A stretch of DNA of 36,265 nt from Candidatus Vogelbacteria bacterium CG10_big_fil_rev_8_21_14_0_10_51_16 (GCA_002774795.1 PCYI01000021.1:350-36614), one strand, 5' to 3'; positions 23,338 to 31,587 are shown, counted from the stretch's first letter. Notes: generated from the sequence alone by a model not told the origin. Program-made: numbers and translations.

Positions 23338-25284
23338 TTAATTTTTACCATCTTCTAGATTCTGTTGAGTGTCTACTCTTCGCTTTTTTCCAAAAAAAGC
23401 TGTGCCCATTAAAAGAGCGCCGATGACAAAGAAGGTGACGATACGGCCGGTGAGCTCTAACTGCCAAACATCCACAAAGATGAGTCGGGCAACCACAAGC
23501 CCGAGAAGGATACCACCGTAATGGGTCAGTCCTTTTTTCTCTTCGCTTACTCCGCGGAAATAAAGGCTGATGCCAAGAACGGTATAGACTGCAAGGGAAA
23601 GCAACGTGGCAATATCCGACGGCAAAATAGCATGACTGACCAGCCACACCAGGGCAAGCAGGTAGACACTGCCAGCGACCAAGAGTGACGAGGCGAAGGA
23701 GTTTTCTTTGTCGCCTTTTGTATCGTCTCGCACTCGGTCCGCGAAAAATGAACCAAGCGTGATAAGAATAAGGCCAAGGATAAGCAAGACGAAAAAATCC
23801 TCGTGAATAATGTTCGGAGAAGACCAAGAGGAGGCCAAAAAGCTCGGCACCGAAAGTAAGACCGGCAGAGCAAAGGTGTAGCTGGCCTTTTCTGCCAGGC
23901 GCGCATCCCGAAGAATCAGGTAGGTGATGCCGGTGAGCACGGCCGCCTCCACGCTAAAGGCAATGGTGAGCACGGCCCCCTCGAGCTCGATAGCCGTGGC
24001 GGTGGCGAGCATGACCACCCCCACTCCGGCGTAGGCCAGAAAAGCGCGGGGTCGGTGGGTGTGTACAGAGATGAGATACGAGGCCACCAGGAAAACCAAC
24101 ATACAGGCGACAATAATGAGCGATTGCCACTCCTCGGGCGCGGCCACCATAATCCAGCCAAGAAGCAGAAGCCCGTTCCAAAGAGCGGTGGTGATATCAG
24201 CGGCATCTTGGCGGTCCGGATTACGAATGATACCGGCCACGTTGCTCACAAAGAAAAGAGCGGCGAAGGCAAAGGCGATAAAGAGAAAAACATAGATGTC
24301 CTCGGCAAAGCCGGAGGCGAGCATGTTTGGCAGACTATAGAGCGTGACAATAGCGAGCGCGAGGGTATTTAAAACACGCCAGCGCGTGACGGCCACCACC
24401 CAAATGGTGCCAAGAACCACCACAAAGAGATAGGTAAACTGACTGATGGCAAAGACCTCGAGGGAGTTCACGAGCATGGGGGCGATGGAGGCGAGCAGAA
24501 GACTGGCAATAGCAAGCGGGCGCCGCTGATAGAGGACGCTCACCCAAGCGACCAAAGCCGACGTGACAAACATAACAGCAAGCGCAGAAACCGGTGTAAA
24601 AAATTCGTAGATACTGCGCGCGGCAAAGATGGTAAGGATGACCGTCGTCGAGCCGACCACCAGAAACACAGCTCCTTGGTGGACAAACTGACGCATGCGC
24701 AAAAAGCCGAAGACCATAATGCCGGCTCCCAACATAAGTCCAAGTGTGATGCGTCCCATCGGGCCAATCCAATTATGAATGAAGGCGTAGGAGGCGAGCC
24801 AACCAAAAGCAATGAGCACCAAAAAGGCGCCCAGTTTGAGAATCCAGTCCTCTTTGAGCCAAGCCACAAAGTTGTCCCAGGCATCAGGCTCGCGCGAGGG
24901 TGTTTGTTCCGGACGCAAGGTCTCCGATAACTCTTTGTGCACAACATGTTCCTCGTGCCTTGAGTCTCTTTCGCTTGTGCTCATGGCAAATGCAGATTTT
25001 TCAGCCGGAAGATTGCGGTTTAAGCCACCATGAAGAGCGTGAGCCTCTTCGGCGCCCATAAGATTAGAAGACCCGCGAGCCTCGGTCTCTTGAGCGAGCT
25101 CTCCCGTCGCGGTGGCTCGGCTCGGCGAGCCATCATTAGACAGCCCTGCCGCCAGCCTTGCTTCGAGAGCCGCCATTTGGCGCTTGAGAGCGCCGAACTT
25201 GCTAAAAAGAACGAAGCAGAGAATAAGCGCGATGATAGCAATCATACTTTCTATAAAGTTATTGAAAAGGTAGTAGGTGAACAT
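23338..25284 (-). CDS. DUF2339 polytopic membrane protein
   Basis: This is a large integral membrane protein of unknown function. The 648 residues comprise one N-terminal helix, a coiled-coil stretch (FGALKRQMAALEARL), a long polar linker, then about 18-20 hydrophobic segments from residue 150 on, starting with WLKEDWILKLGAFLVLIAFG, a typical DUF2339 motif. The start is placed at the ATG at 25284, 20 bp after the FecR-domain gene's stop; the longer frame would overlap that gene. No clear Shine-Dalgarno sequence, so translational coupling is likely. Confidence 0.8.
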   Translation of the reverse strand: MFTYYLFNNFIESMIAIIALILCFVLFSKFGALKRQMAALEARLAAGLSNDGSPSRATATGELAQETEARGSSNLMGAEEAHALHGGLNRNLPAEKSAFAMSTSERDSRHEEHVVHKELSETLRPEQTPSREPDAWDNFVAWLKEDWILKLGAFLVLIAFGWLASYAFIHNWIGPMGRITLGLMLGAGIMVFGFLRMRQFVHQGAVFLVVGSTTVILTIFAARSIYEFFTPVSALAVMFVTSALVAWVSVLYQRRPLAIASLLLASIAPMLVNSLEVFAISQFTYLFVVVLGTIWVVAVTRWRVLNTLALAIVTLYSLPNMLASGFAEDIYVFLFIAFAFAALFFVSNVAGIIRNPDRQDAADITTALWNGLLLLGWIMVAAPEEWQSLIIVACMLVFLVASYLISVHTHRPRAFLAYAGVGVVMLATATAIELEGAVLTIAFSVEAAVLTGITYLILRDARLAEKASYTFALPVLLSVPSFLASSWSSPNIIHEDFFVLLILGLILITLGSFFADRVRDDTKGDKENSFASSLLVAGSVYLLALVWLVSHAILPSDIATLLSLAVYTVLGISLYFRGVSEEKKGLTHYGGILLGLVVARLIFVDVWQLELTGRIVTFFVIGALLMGTAFFGKKRRVDTQQNLEDGKN

Positions 25285-25303
25285 GGGAGGCAAGATGGCC
25301 CTC

Positions 25304-26590
25304 TTAACTGGTCTGCATTCGTTTTTTGAAGAATAAGAAGGCAAGTGCGAGAATGACCAAGACAACGATGACAACCAAGACACCAGACCACCCACCCTTC
25401 TCGGCAAGGCCGGTGGCTTCAAGCTCTTCACCAGTGTATGGACGTGGATCGTCAAAGCCACCTTCATCAACTTCGAGCATTTCACCCTCCAAGAGCTCCC
25501 GCTCTGTTTCGCCAAGACGACTCACGTATGCCTTGTCTTCGGTCACAAACAGTTTTGTCTCCTTACTTTCCGCGTCATGGGCGATAATCATCTCACTGCC
25601 ACGAATAGAGGCGTTCATGGTCGGAGTTGAGACAGAGAAGTCGCTTCGGATACTTGCCGTGCGGGGGACGCGCGCCTTCACTGTCCCAGCCAGGAGTCTC
25701 GTTCGAAGCCGATGTGGGTCTTTGTCGGCCTCGCCTAAAGTAAACTCATCGAAGGTAAGCGATGTGGCCTGCCCGACTACAAGCTCGCCCCCGGGCACCA
25801 AAAGCTCGGCTTCTCCGCCAAACCCAACATCGATGCGGTCACCGGGCTGGATGGTTGTACCAACATTCAAAGTAACCCGCTCGCCGTTGACACGAACAAG
25901 CTCGACATCTCCTTTCACGTCCATTGCAACAATTTCGCGCTCCGCAACTTTTTCTACCTTGCTTGCCACACCACCAAGATTAACCTCGATCTTGGTGGCG
26001 GGTTTACTTGAGCCACCCGCTGGTAGCGGGTCAATTGGGATATCTTGGAAGCGTGCGAGCTTAATCGTGAACTTTTCGGTAAGCACCACTCCCGCCGCAA
26101 AACCTTTGCGAGAATGATAGTCGCCCACGGCTGTGTCCGGAATAATAGTGGCTGTCCCCGTCCAAATGTCGCCTTGGGCATCGAGCTTGCCTTCCATCTC
26201 CATAAAGCCGTTGAAGTCGCCGTCCGTAAGCTCGAAGGTGTATCCTACTGCCGACCTCTTAACCTCTCCTCCCTCTATGTAGGCGATAATCACCTCCCCA
26301 CCGCCGGAACCCGTAAGAGAGTAGTCCCCCGGGTGCAAGGTCGCTGAAAGATTTATCTTCCGGGGCTCGCGGGGTAGGTCATACTGCCCGGGGGGAGTCA
26401 CTTCGGCCGAACCCCGCAGAGTGCGCGCGGAAAAGTCTAGCGTACCAGTGAACTGCTGCGACGGAATACGAGAGTCGGCAAAAGAAATAGTGAACTCGGC
26501 CGAGACCGGCGCCGCCAAGAGATCTGCGGGAGCAAACAAAATTGCGGTTGCGATGAAAAAAAGACCGCTATAAAGATATAGTGATTTCAT
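25304..26590 (-). CDS. FecR-domain secreted or anchored protein
   Basis: The 428-residue protein has a signal peptide (MKSLYLYSGLFFIATAILF), a beta-rich N-terminal region, then a FecR domain at about 205-330: VELVRVNGERVTLNVGTTIQ, PGDRIDVGFGGEAELLVPGG, RLLAGTVKARV and the usual end FSVSTPTMNASIRGSEM. A C-terminal helix (SGVLVVIVVLVILALAFLFF) with a KKR tail anchors it. FecR domains sense or present ligands at the envelope; no sigma factor is nearby, so a structural role is possible. An ATG 13 codons upstream (26629) is an alternative start. It is the first gene of the envelope operon. Confidence 0.82.
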   Translation of the reverse strand: MKSLYLYSGLFFIATAILFAPADLLAAPVSAEFTISFADSRIPSQQFTGTLDFSARTLRGSAEVTPPGQYDLPREPRKINLSATLHPGDYSLTGSGGGEVIIAYIEGGEVKRSAVGYTFELTDGDFNGFMEMEGKLDAQGDIWTGTATIIPDTAVGDYHSRKGFAAGVVLTEKFTIKLARFQDIPIDPLPAGGSSKPATKIEVNLGGVASKVEKVAEREIVAMDVKGDVELVRVNGERVTLNVGTTIQPGDRIDVGFGGEAELLVPGGELVVGQATSLTFDEFTLGEADKDPHRLRTRLLAGTVKARVPRTASIRSDFSVSTPTMNASIRGSEMIIAHDAESKETKLFVTEDKAYVSRLGETERELLEGEMLEVDEGGFDDPRPYTGEELEATGLAEKGGWSGVLVVIVVLVILALAFLFFKKRMQTS

Positions 26591-26702
26591 AAAAGTTATA
26601 GGATAATCTCCTTCTTTATTGATATGCATACAATATCATCTCGTCTAAAAACAGCAACAGACTACATTGAAATCTTTCTCAGCACATTTGCGAAACTTCG
26701 TA

Positions 26703-27176
26703 CTACCTTATAAAACCTCCGTGCAGGGAACATTTATAGACTACCTTATCTTTCAGCAGGATTTCTTCCCCTGCGGTAAAGTTCGCGAGGTCACCTTTCC
26801 AGGAAAATCTGTATGACCAATCGCCCTCTATAAACTCTCGTGGCCCGCGGACCGGCAGTGCGTCGCCAGCGTCAGATAGTAGTGCTTCGCGGAGAAAATT
26901 GTAGACATCATCTTTATCCATAGCATCGTCAAGGATGTAGCCGAAGTAGTTCACCCCCCAGATAGGTTTGTCTTTCAAATAGACGATCTCTTCACCGACA
27001 AAGTCTCGGGGACCAAAGTATGTATCGTGGTAAGTCAGATCTCCTACTACGACATGATAGTCGTTTGAGCCAGGACGAAGCGACGCGCTGTGCTCCACTG
27101 CCTTATCAGCGTACGACGCCTTATTTGCCGTGTTCAAGAAATCTGCTAACACACTAAGCTCAATAGGATCTTGCAT
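26703..27176 (-). CDS. DUF5680 family protein
   Basis: The 157-residue soluble protein has DFLNTANKASYA near the start, YHDTYFGPRDFVGEEIVYLKD, IWGVNYFGYILDD and the C-terminal YKCSLHGGFI. These match DUF5680, a domain of unknown function often found alone or fused to helix-turn-helix regulators; no DNA-binding domain is present here. The start has no Shine-Dalgarno sequence. It opens the accessory block that continues to about 31600. Confidence 0.65.
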   Translation of the reverse strand: MQDPIELSVLADFLNTANKASYADKAVEHSASLRPGSNDYHVVVGDLTYHDTYFGPRDFVGEEIVYLKDKPIWGVNYFGYILDDAMDKDDVYNFLREALLSDAGDALPVRGPREFIEGDWSYRFSWKGDLANFTAGEEILLKDKVVYKCSLHGGFIR

Positions 27177-27212
27177 AGTTTTTAGGTGTATTTATTTTTG
27201 CCTTAATTCGTC

Positions 27213-27278
27213 TATACTACTGTCATCACCAACGGAAAAGATCACCCTGTAAGGCCCGTCCTTATGGGGCCTTTTTTT
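27213..27278 (+). ncRNA. Possible short transcript: TATACT box to strong terminator
   Basis: TATACT (27213-27218) is followed about 32 nt later by a rho-independent terminator (27251-27278: GGCCC/GGGGCC stem and T7). No open frame of note lies between. The result would be a transcript of about 50-55 nt on the plus strand, opposite in direction to both flanking genes. The -35 box is weak. It may be a small RNA, or only a terminator. Confidence 0.35.
27251..27278 (+). terminator. Rho-independent terminator
   Basis: AAGGCCC-GTCCTTAT-GGGGCCTTTTTTT, reading on the plus strand. No plus-strand gene precedes it within 5 kb. Confidence 0.7.
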
Positions 27279-27308
27279 GTGGCACATCTTCATGGTGGCC
27301 CTCCTTAT

Positions 27309-27557
27309 TCACAAGTGATATGTATGGTCGTCTTTTCTGCTAATGGAAAGCAATTTTATTTCGAAAGGTGATCGCGTTGCCACCTTAAAGATAATGCGGA
27401 TTTTCCGCGTGCGCACCCGATAGATGCTCTCGTATCCTTTCAGTTTCTTGAGATCTAGCCCTTGCCAAGCGCGTGCGTAAATCCGCTTGAGAAGATCTCG
27501 TACCAGCAGCGCCTCGTCGTGATCCAGCTTGCGTAGGAATTTGTCTATGCGATCCAT
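27309..27557 (-). CDS. RelE/ParE-superfamily toxin
   Basis: The 82-residue protein fits a ribosome-dependent mRNA-cleaving toxin of the RelE fold: an N-terminal helix (DRIDKFLRKLD), LKKLKGYESIYRVRTRKIRII, and a basic beta sheet ending LLSISRKDDHTY, with the usual arginines and C-terminal tyrosine. It overlaps the upstream antitoxin gene by 13 nt, as in many toxin-antitoxin pairs, and is complete. Confidence 0.85.
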   Translation of the reverse strand: MDRIDKFLRKLDHDEALLVRDLLKRIYARAWQGLDLKKLKGYESIYRVRTRKIRIIFKVATRSPFEIKLLSISRKDDHTYHL

Positions 27558-27778
27558 GAGCGGAGACGTTTGAGCACCTCTCTGCCATCGACTCCCTCCT
27601 TATCTATTTTAGTAAAATCGACGACCTCCTCCCATCCCTGTTCTTCATTAGGAGCAGTCATGTTGAATACCGGTTTGGCCTTTTTCATTACAAGAAATGA
27701 CCTGACTCGGCTTACCTGATGAATATACTTATCCATGTTTTCCCGAAGCTCCTTCAAGCCGATAATATTTGTTTTCAT
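27545..27778 (-). CDS. Phd/YefM-type antitoxin
   Basis: The 77-residue partner of the RelE-like toxin. The N-terminal MKTNIIGLKELRENMDKYIH is the typical Phd/YefM DNA-binding fold, followed by RSFLVMKKAKPVFNM and an acidic C-terminal tail that would wrap the toxin. Antitoxins of this type repress their own operon. The start overlaps no clear Shine-Dalgarno sequence, and the upstream sequence is AT-rich. Confidence 0.82.
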   Translation of the reverse strand: MKTNIIGLKELRENMDKYIHQVSRVRSFLVMKKAKPVFNMTAPNEEQGWEEVVDFTKIDKEGVDGREVLKRLRSWIA

Positions 27779-27884
27779 AGCTTAAGTTTATCTTAAGGTG
27801 AACATTACTGCAATAGCGAAGACGGGCAGCTTGCGCACTTCTTGCATGGCTACAAGGTTATCAAGGGCTCCACTACTAAACTGG

Positions 27885-28181
27885 CTACTCTTGTATGTGC
27901 GCCTCGCGCTGCCAGCGGACAAATGTTTCGGTGTCTACAGGCTTACTTTTTGTCCCGCCAGTCTGTTTGTCGACAAACTGCACCTCGACGAAAAGTCCCG
28001 GATGGGCCACGTGCACTGCCTTACCGATCTGCCAAGAGCCGTCACCACGCTGTACCCAGACATCAGCCTCTGCGTCAACAAGCCGAAGCGCAAACTCCAA
28101 GTCCCCGGACTCTTTCAAGCGGTCCAGCTTTTAGAGGTACTCCGGCCTTTGATCTGTGGTGTCGTTTGGTTTGTTGGTCAT
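27885..28181 (-). pseudogene. Small gene interrupted by an in-frame TAA
   Basis: From the ATG at 28181 the frame reads MTNKPNDTTDQRPEYL, then TAA at 28133-28131, then KLDRLKESGDLEFALRLVDA and on to HIQE and the stop at 27885. The sequence is continuous across the stop (99 codons in all), suggesting a recent nonsense change, perhaps from GAA or CAA. Translation might restart at the TTG at 28118. The product is soluble and unrecognised (motif DVWVQRGDGSWQIGKAVHV). A TATACT box abuts the ATG. Confidence 0.55.
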
Positions 28182-28210
28182 AGTATAGGTGTTACTTTTA
28201 AAACTCTCTT

Positions 28211-28270
28211 TCACTTTTTCGTTGCTTTCTTATAGTCCTTTTTAAAATCGCGATGGTAGTAGGCATCCAT
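28211..28270 (-). pseudogene. 19-codon stump of a RelE/YafQ-type toxin
   Basis: Three bases after the RelB-like antitoxin stop, an ATG opens MDAYYHRDFKKDYKKATKK and then TGA. This matches the first strand and helix of YafQ/RelE toxins (Y-x-FKKDYKK), after which some 70 residues are missing. The position exactly where the toxin of such a pair should start supports a truncated toxin. Confidence 0.6.
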
Positions 28271-28273
28271 ACC

Positions 28274-28546
28274 TTATCTATCGAGCCATGCATTTTGCTC
28301 AGCAGTTGTACTAAAAGGCCCAACCATGTTTCTACCAGCCTTAGCATCGGCTAGGCGCTTCCGCAGCATGCGTGCGGTTTTCTCATTTGGCACCAACGGC
28401 GCTCGAAAAGCAACCATGCGCGTATGAACGATCTGGCGCAAATACGCATTTACGAGTGTACCCAAAGGAAAACCGAGCTCTCCGGCCACCTCTTGCGCAG
28501 TCTCCTTGAGCTCTTTATCAGTTTTAATCGTGAGGAGTGTTTTCAT
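28274..28546 (-). CDS. RelB/DinJ-type antitoxin, probably orphaned
   Basis: The 90-residue protein begins MKTLLTIKTDKELKETAQEV, then AGELGFPLGTLVNAYLRQIV, the ribbon-helix-helix DNA-binding fold of RelB/DinJ, and ends with a toxin-binding C-terminal tail (FSTTAEQNAWLDR). The ATG at 28546 is chosen over the longer frame because the homology starts there and TATACT lies 8 nt upstream. Its toxin is reduced to a 19-codon stump, so it may now act only as a repressor or as an anti-toxin against incoming toxins. Confidence 0.75.
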   Translation of the reverse strand: MKTLLTIKTDKELKETAQEVAGELGFPLGTLVNAYLRQIVHTRMVAFRAPLVPNEKTARMLRKRLADAKAGRNMVGPFSTTAEQNAWLDR

Positions 28547-28554
28547 GTTACTTA

Positions 28555-28560
28555 AGTATA
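28555..28560 (-). promoter_or_regulatory. TATACT box 8 nt before the RelB-like start
   Basis: A minus-strand -10 box whose start point would fall at or next to the ATG. The upstream -35 is not clear. Confidence 0.4.
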
Positions 28561-28669
28561 TACTATGGTATGACCGCATCAAATGCTTCAGCTCACTATT
28601 CACCTTATGTTATAGCATATGAAATTCATGAAATGTCGACAAACTTATGCATCGTGATGTCTTGGTTAC

Positions 28670-29125
28670 TCAAACAAGAGTTAAAGTAACCTCCTCTGGC
28701 TGTACGATCCTTCCACAGCAATCCCAGCGTCCATCGGTCGCGTCTTCGATGCCCAAACTTAAATAGCTATCATCCCCTGCCTGGTAGTCCCAGAACTGTT
28801 CACTCTGCCCTTTCTTGTAGATTTCTTTCCCCGAGACTTCCTCGGCTGTAGCGCGCGCATCATAGAGGAAGTCGAACTCCTTGCCATCAAAGCTGATCTT
28901 TTGCGGAAATGGTTGAGTGACGGGCACGTCTACCTTACTTACCAAATAAAAGATGTTTTGTGCCAGATCATCGGCAAAGATGTAGTCATCGTTCAAAAAG
29001 CACTTCACATACGAGCTCCCGTCCTCCATTCTAAAGGTAACGACTTGATCAATAGTAAACTGCTGCTCGCCGACATACAGTGTAGCTCCCGGCTGCACTT
29101 GAGATCGAAATTCTGTGACGTTCAT
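28670..29125 (-). CDS. Unknown protein, DUF4178-like
   Basis: The 151-residue soluble acidic protein has VQPGATLYVGEQQFTIDQVV near the start and EQFWDYQAGDDSYLSLGIED near the end, with a C-terminal CCGRIVQPEEV. The pattern of a small beta barrel with W-x-Y and D-x-Y-L-S-L resembles DUF4178, but the match is only tentative. The start has no Shine-Dalgarno sequence. It stands alone between the RelB-like gene and the aminotransferase. Confidence 0.6.
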   Translation of the reverse strand: MNVTEFRSQVQPGATLYVGEQQFTIDQVVTFRMEDGSSYVKCFLNDDYIFADDLAQNIFYLVSKVDVPVTQPFPQKISFDGKEFDFLYDARATAEEVSGKEIYKKGQSEQFWDYQAGDDSYLSLGIEDATDGRWDCCGRIVQPEEVTLTLV

Positions 29126-29159
29126 GTTTTTTAATGATTACTCATATAAAGGCACTACC

Positions 29160-30347
29160 TTAAATTACACTCTCCAAAATATCTAGGCCTTGCTTGGCTA
29201 CTTTCTTGGAAATGTTGAGGGCCGGAAAAAAGACAATAATACGGTCGGTAAAGGGTGCAAACGGGAGGCCTTTTTTACGCGCCTTGTCGGAGAGCTCCAC
29301 AGCATATCCCGCTTTCTCGAACTCTATGCCGATGGCGAGCCCTTTGATACGAATAATCGCGGGAGACTTGAAAGGCATGGCGGACAAGCGATCTCGAAAG
29401 TATTTCTCCATCTGCTTCACATTGCTCTCGATCTTTCCCCAGTGCTTGGTAAGATACCCCAGATTGGCGAGCGTGGCCTCGACCGCGAGCGGCTGCCAAC
29501 CAAATGTGGAGTAGAAACTGAACTCAAACGCCATCGACTTGGCCACTTCGTCGGTCATAATGGTGGCCCCCAAGGCGCCATAGCCACCCGTAAGCCCCTT
29601 GGCTAGACACAGAATGTCCGGCTTCAGGCCATAATGCTCCGAGGCAAACAGTTTGCCCGTGCGCCCAAAGCCACAGGCCACTTCGTCGGCAATAAAGAGC
29701 GTGCCGTATTTCTTGCAGAGCACTTGCGCGCGACGCATAAACTCCTTGGTCGGAATGCCGACACCCACGTTGCACACAATTGGTTCCATGATGAGCGCCG
29801 CCACCTCCTTGGTACGAAGTACTTGCTCTAGGTCATCGGCTGCGCGGTCATCGAGCGGAAACTTGAGCTTGTGTGACGGTGGGAGAAACTTCTTGTACCA
29901 TGCGCCATACTCACTCGCACCGATACTCAAGGCCGCGAGTGAGTGGCCATGGTAGCCGCCCTCGATGGAGACAAACTTGTGGCGCTTCGTGTGCGCCATC
30001 GCTGCTTGCAGTGCAATCTCCACCGCTTCAGTACCACCCGTGGCGCGAAAACTCTTCGTAAGCTTGCCGGGTGTGATTTTAGCAAGCAGCTCGGAGAGCT
30101 CCACCCATGGCTCATAGTAGAAGCCGGGATTGACGTATTCAGGGCCGGTAAATTTCGCGATTCGCTTCCGCACCTCTTTGTTACCCCAGCCGATATTACC
30201 CACGCACCAGCCCATGAGAAAATCTGTATGTTGCTTACCCCTCGCGTCTATAACATAGCTATCTTTAGAGCCTGTCATATGGAGGTCTTCGGGCGAGAAC
30301 CCTCGCCCAAGAAACTTTTTATCCCGTGCTTTGATATTCATATGCAT
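29160..30347 (-). CDS. Class III aminotransferase (PLP-dependent)
   Basis: It moves an amino group between an omega-amino or diamino substrate and a keto acid; the substrate is not evident. The 395 residues show SFRATGGTEAVEIALQAA, GGYHGHSLAAL, the PLP-binding aspartate in FIADEVACGFGRTG, the Schiff-base lysine in LCLAKGLTGGYG and STFGWQPLAVEA, in the standard order for ornithine or 4-aminobutyrate aminotransferases. ATGs at 30347 and 30341 are both plausible starts; the longer frame begins in non-conserved sequence. No partner pathway gene is adjacent, so a single imported function is possible. Confidence 0.92.
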   Translation of the reverse strand: MHMNIKARDKKFLGRGFSPEDLHMTGSKDSYVIDARGKQHTDFLMGWCVGNIGWGNKEVRKRIAKFTGPEYVNPGFYYEPWVELSELLAKITPGKLTKSFRATGGTEAVEIALQAAMAHTKRHKFVSIEGGYHGHSLAALSIGASEYGAWYKKFLPPSHKLKFPLDDRAADDLEQVLRTKEVAALIMEPIVCNVGVGIPTKEFMRRAQVLCKKYGTLFIADEVACGFGRTGKLFASEHYGLKPDILCLAKGLTGGYGALGATIMTDEVAKSMAFEFSFYSTFGWQPLAVEATLANLGYLTKHWGKIESNVKQMEKYFRDRLSAMPFKSPAIIRIKGLAIGIEFEKAGYAVELSDKARKKGLPFAPFTDRIIVFFPALNISKKVAKQGLDILESVI

Positions 30348-30430
30348 TAGCTTAGCAGAGAATGGAAAAAGGCTACATATAGGCGCATGGCTACACATTC
30401 CCCAAAAACCAGATTAGCTAACAAGATTGG

Positions 30431-30784
30431 TTATTTCCGCAAAATCTTCTCCATTGCTTTCCCCTTTGCTAACTCGTCGATGAGCTTATCGAGGTAGCGA
30501 ATTTCCCGCATAAGCGGATCTTTGATTTCTTCCAGTCGAACACCGCAAATCGTCCCCGTTATCAAAGCTCGCGCGGGATTCAGATGAGGAGCTTTCGCAA
30601 AAAAGGTTGCAAAGTTCGCCTGCTTCTTCAGCTGCGCCTCCAATCTTTTCTGGCTGTATCCTGTCAGCCAGCGAATGACTTCGTCGACTTCTGCTTTTGT
30701 CCGCCCCTTTCTTTCTGCCTTAGCGACGTACAGTGGATAGACACTTGCAAATGTCATTGTATAGATCCTATTGTTTGTCTTCAT
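30431..30784 (-). CDS. DUF2200 family protein
   Basis: The 117-residue protein contains TMTFASVYPLYVAKAERKGR, EVIRWLTGYS, FFAKAPHLNP and ITGTICGVRLEEIKDPLM, the near-invariant core of DUF2200, a widespread family of unknown function. Length is normal. AAAAGG lies 2 nt before the ATG as a weak ribosome site. A 38-codon frame ends 24 bp upstream, on the same strand. Confidence 0.85.
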   Translation of the reverse strand: MKTNNRIYTMTFASVYPLYVAKAERKGRTKAEVDEVIRWLTGYSQKRLEAQLKKQANFATFFAKAPHLNPARALITGTICGVRLEEIKDPLMREIRYLDKLIDELAKGKAMEKILRK

Positions 30785-30808
30785 GCCTTTTTGCTTCTGT
30801 AGCTTTCT

Positions 30809-30925
30809 TTAGATGAATTCCCGATCGAGCACGGTCTCCGTGGCAGTGGTAATCTCCTTGCCTTCTCCTAGTACTGGCGCTACTTTGTCGAGCGTAGCTC
30901 TCTGTGCGGATGATGATATTTTCAT
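30809..30925 (-). CDS. Possible 38-residue protein
   Basis: ATG (30925) to TAA (30809) encodes MKISSSAQRATLDKVAPVLG and 18 more residues ending DREFI. The start sits 6 nt after a TATACT box (30932-30937), the same spacing as at other leaderless-type genes here, which is the main support. It would be first in a two-gene unit with DUF2200. No family is recognised; it could also be a gene fragment. Confidence 0.45.
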   Translation of the reverse strand: MKISSSAQRATLDKVAPVLGEGKEITTATETVLDREFI

Positions 30926-30985
30926 TGGGTAAGTATAACAAGAGGCTAGTTACATGGTCTAGGAAAAGCGGAGATACGGCATTTA

Positions 30986-31354
30986 CTACTGTTTACTCAC
31001 TCTACTGGTTTTACTCGGGATTCCCCATGCACCTTCGGGTAGCCACTTGGTTAAGTTCTGGGCCGCTCTGAGAAATGAGGGATGTTCGGTATCTTTTTTC
31101 ACTAGAAGTTCTGCGTAAACTGCCAACTCCTGAACAATTGCCCATGCCCGCGATGCTTCGATGTTTAATCTTTTACCCGAAAGCTCCTCGTACTTTTTGG
31201 CCGCAGCAGTGAGAATAAGATCATTGATGCGATAGAGTTGGCGGAACTCTTGCTCCGGTGAGCCAATATAGGCGTCCCCAAAGTCTAATATGCTTACAAG
31301 ACCATGATTCTGAAAAAGCATATTTTCAGCGTTGAGGTCATCATGGACGACCAC
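30986..31354 (-). pseudogene. C-terminal piece of an aminoglycoside-phosphotransferase-family protein
   Basis: The visible 122 residues begin at VVHDDLNAENMLF, the catalytic loop (HxDLxxxN), and continue through SILDFGDAYIGSPEQEF, the metal-binding DFGD segment, to a normal helical C-terminus. The N-terminal ATP-binding half, normally about 150 residues, is missing. The break lies next to the palindrome at 31361-31382, so this is a truncated gene; a GTG start would give a protein unable to bind ATP. Confidence 0.68.
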
Positions 31355-31360
31355 CAGTAA

Positions 31361-31382
31361 TTTTTGCCGGCGCCGGCAAAAA
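31361..31382. repeat. Perfect 22-bp palindrome at a gene-truncation junction
   Basis: TTTTTGCCGGC and its complement form a perfect inverted repeat. On the minus strand the hairpin AGTGG-AGAA-CCACT followed by TTTTT lies directly before it (31398-31378). It separates the dinD and phosphotransferase fragments. Confidence 0.65.
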
Positions 31383-31397
31383 GTGGTTCTCCACTGC

Positions 31398-31577
31398 CTA
31401 GCCGCCAGTCTTGCAGGATTCCTTCCCCCTACCTATTGCTTCATCAAACTGCCTCCATGTGCTATAACCTAAAATAAGCATTAAATCCCGTGCAAGCCAA
31501 AACTCCGTAGCCTGATCAGTACTCAGCTTTTTTATAGATTCCAGATTGTCTTGTATTTGGAGGAGTGCCTTGTCCAT
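31398..31577 (-). pseudogene. N-terminal piece of a DinD-like (BRO-N) protein
   Basis: The 59 residues from the ATG at 31577 include EFWLARDLMLILGYSTWRQF and a conserved-looking GRGKESC, the start of the BRO-N domain of DNA-damage-inducible protein D. Full DinD proteins are about 270 residues; here the frame ends CKTGG at TAG, right beside the palindrome. It starts 10 bp after the histidine-phosphatase stop, so it may be read from that mRNA. Confidence 0.68.
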
Positions 31578-31587
31578 AACTATCAAA

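Noticed and set aside
23338..25515. Longer 725-codon form of the DUF2339 protein
   Set aside because: The first 77 codons overlap the FecR-domain gene in another frame and are unlike the family. The ATG at 25284 fits the operon.
27797..28235. 145-codon plus-strand frame
   Set aside because: It lies over the interrupted minus-strand gene and the toxin stump, has no start signals, and its sequence is basic and cysteine-rich as expected for a shadow frame.
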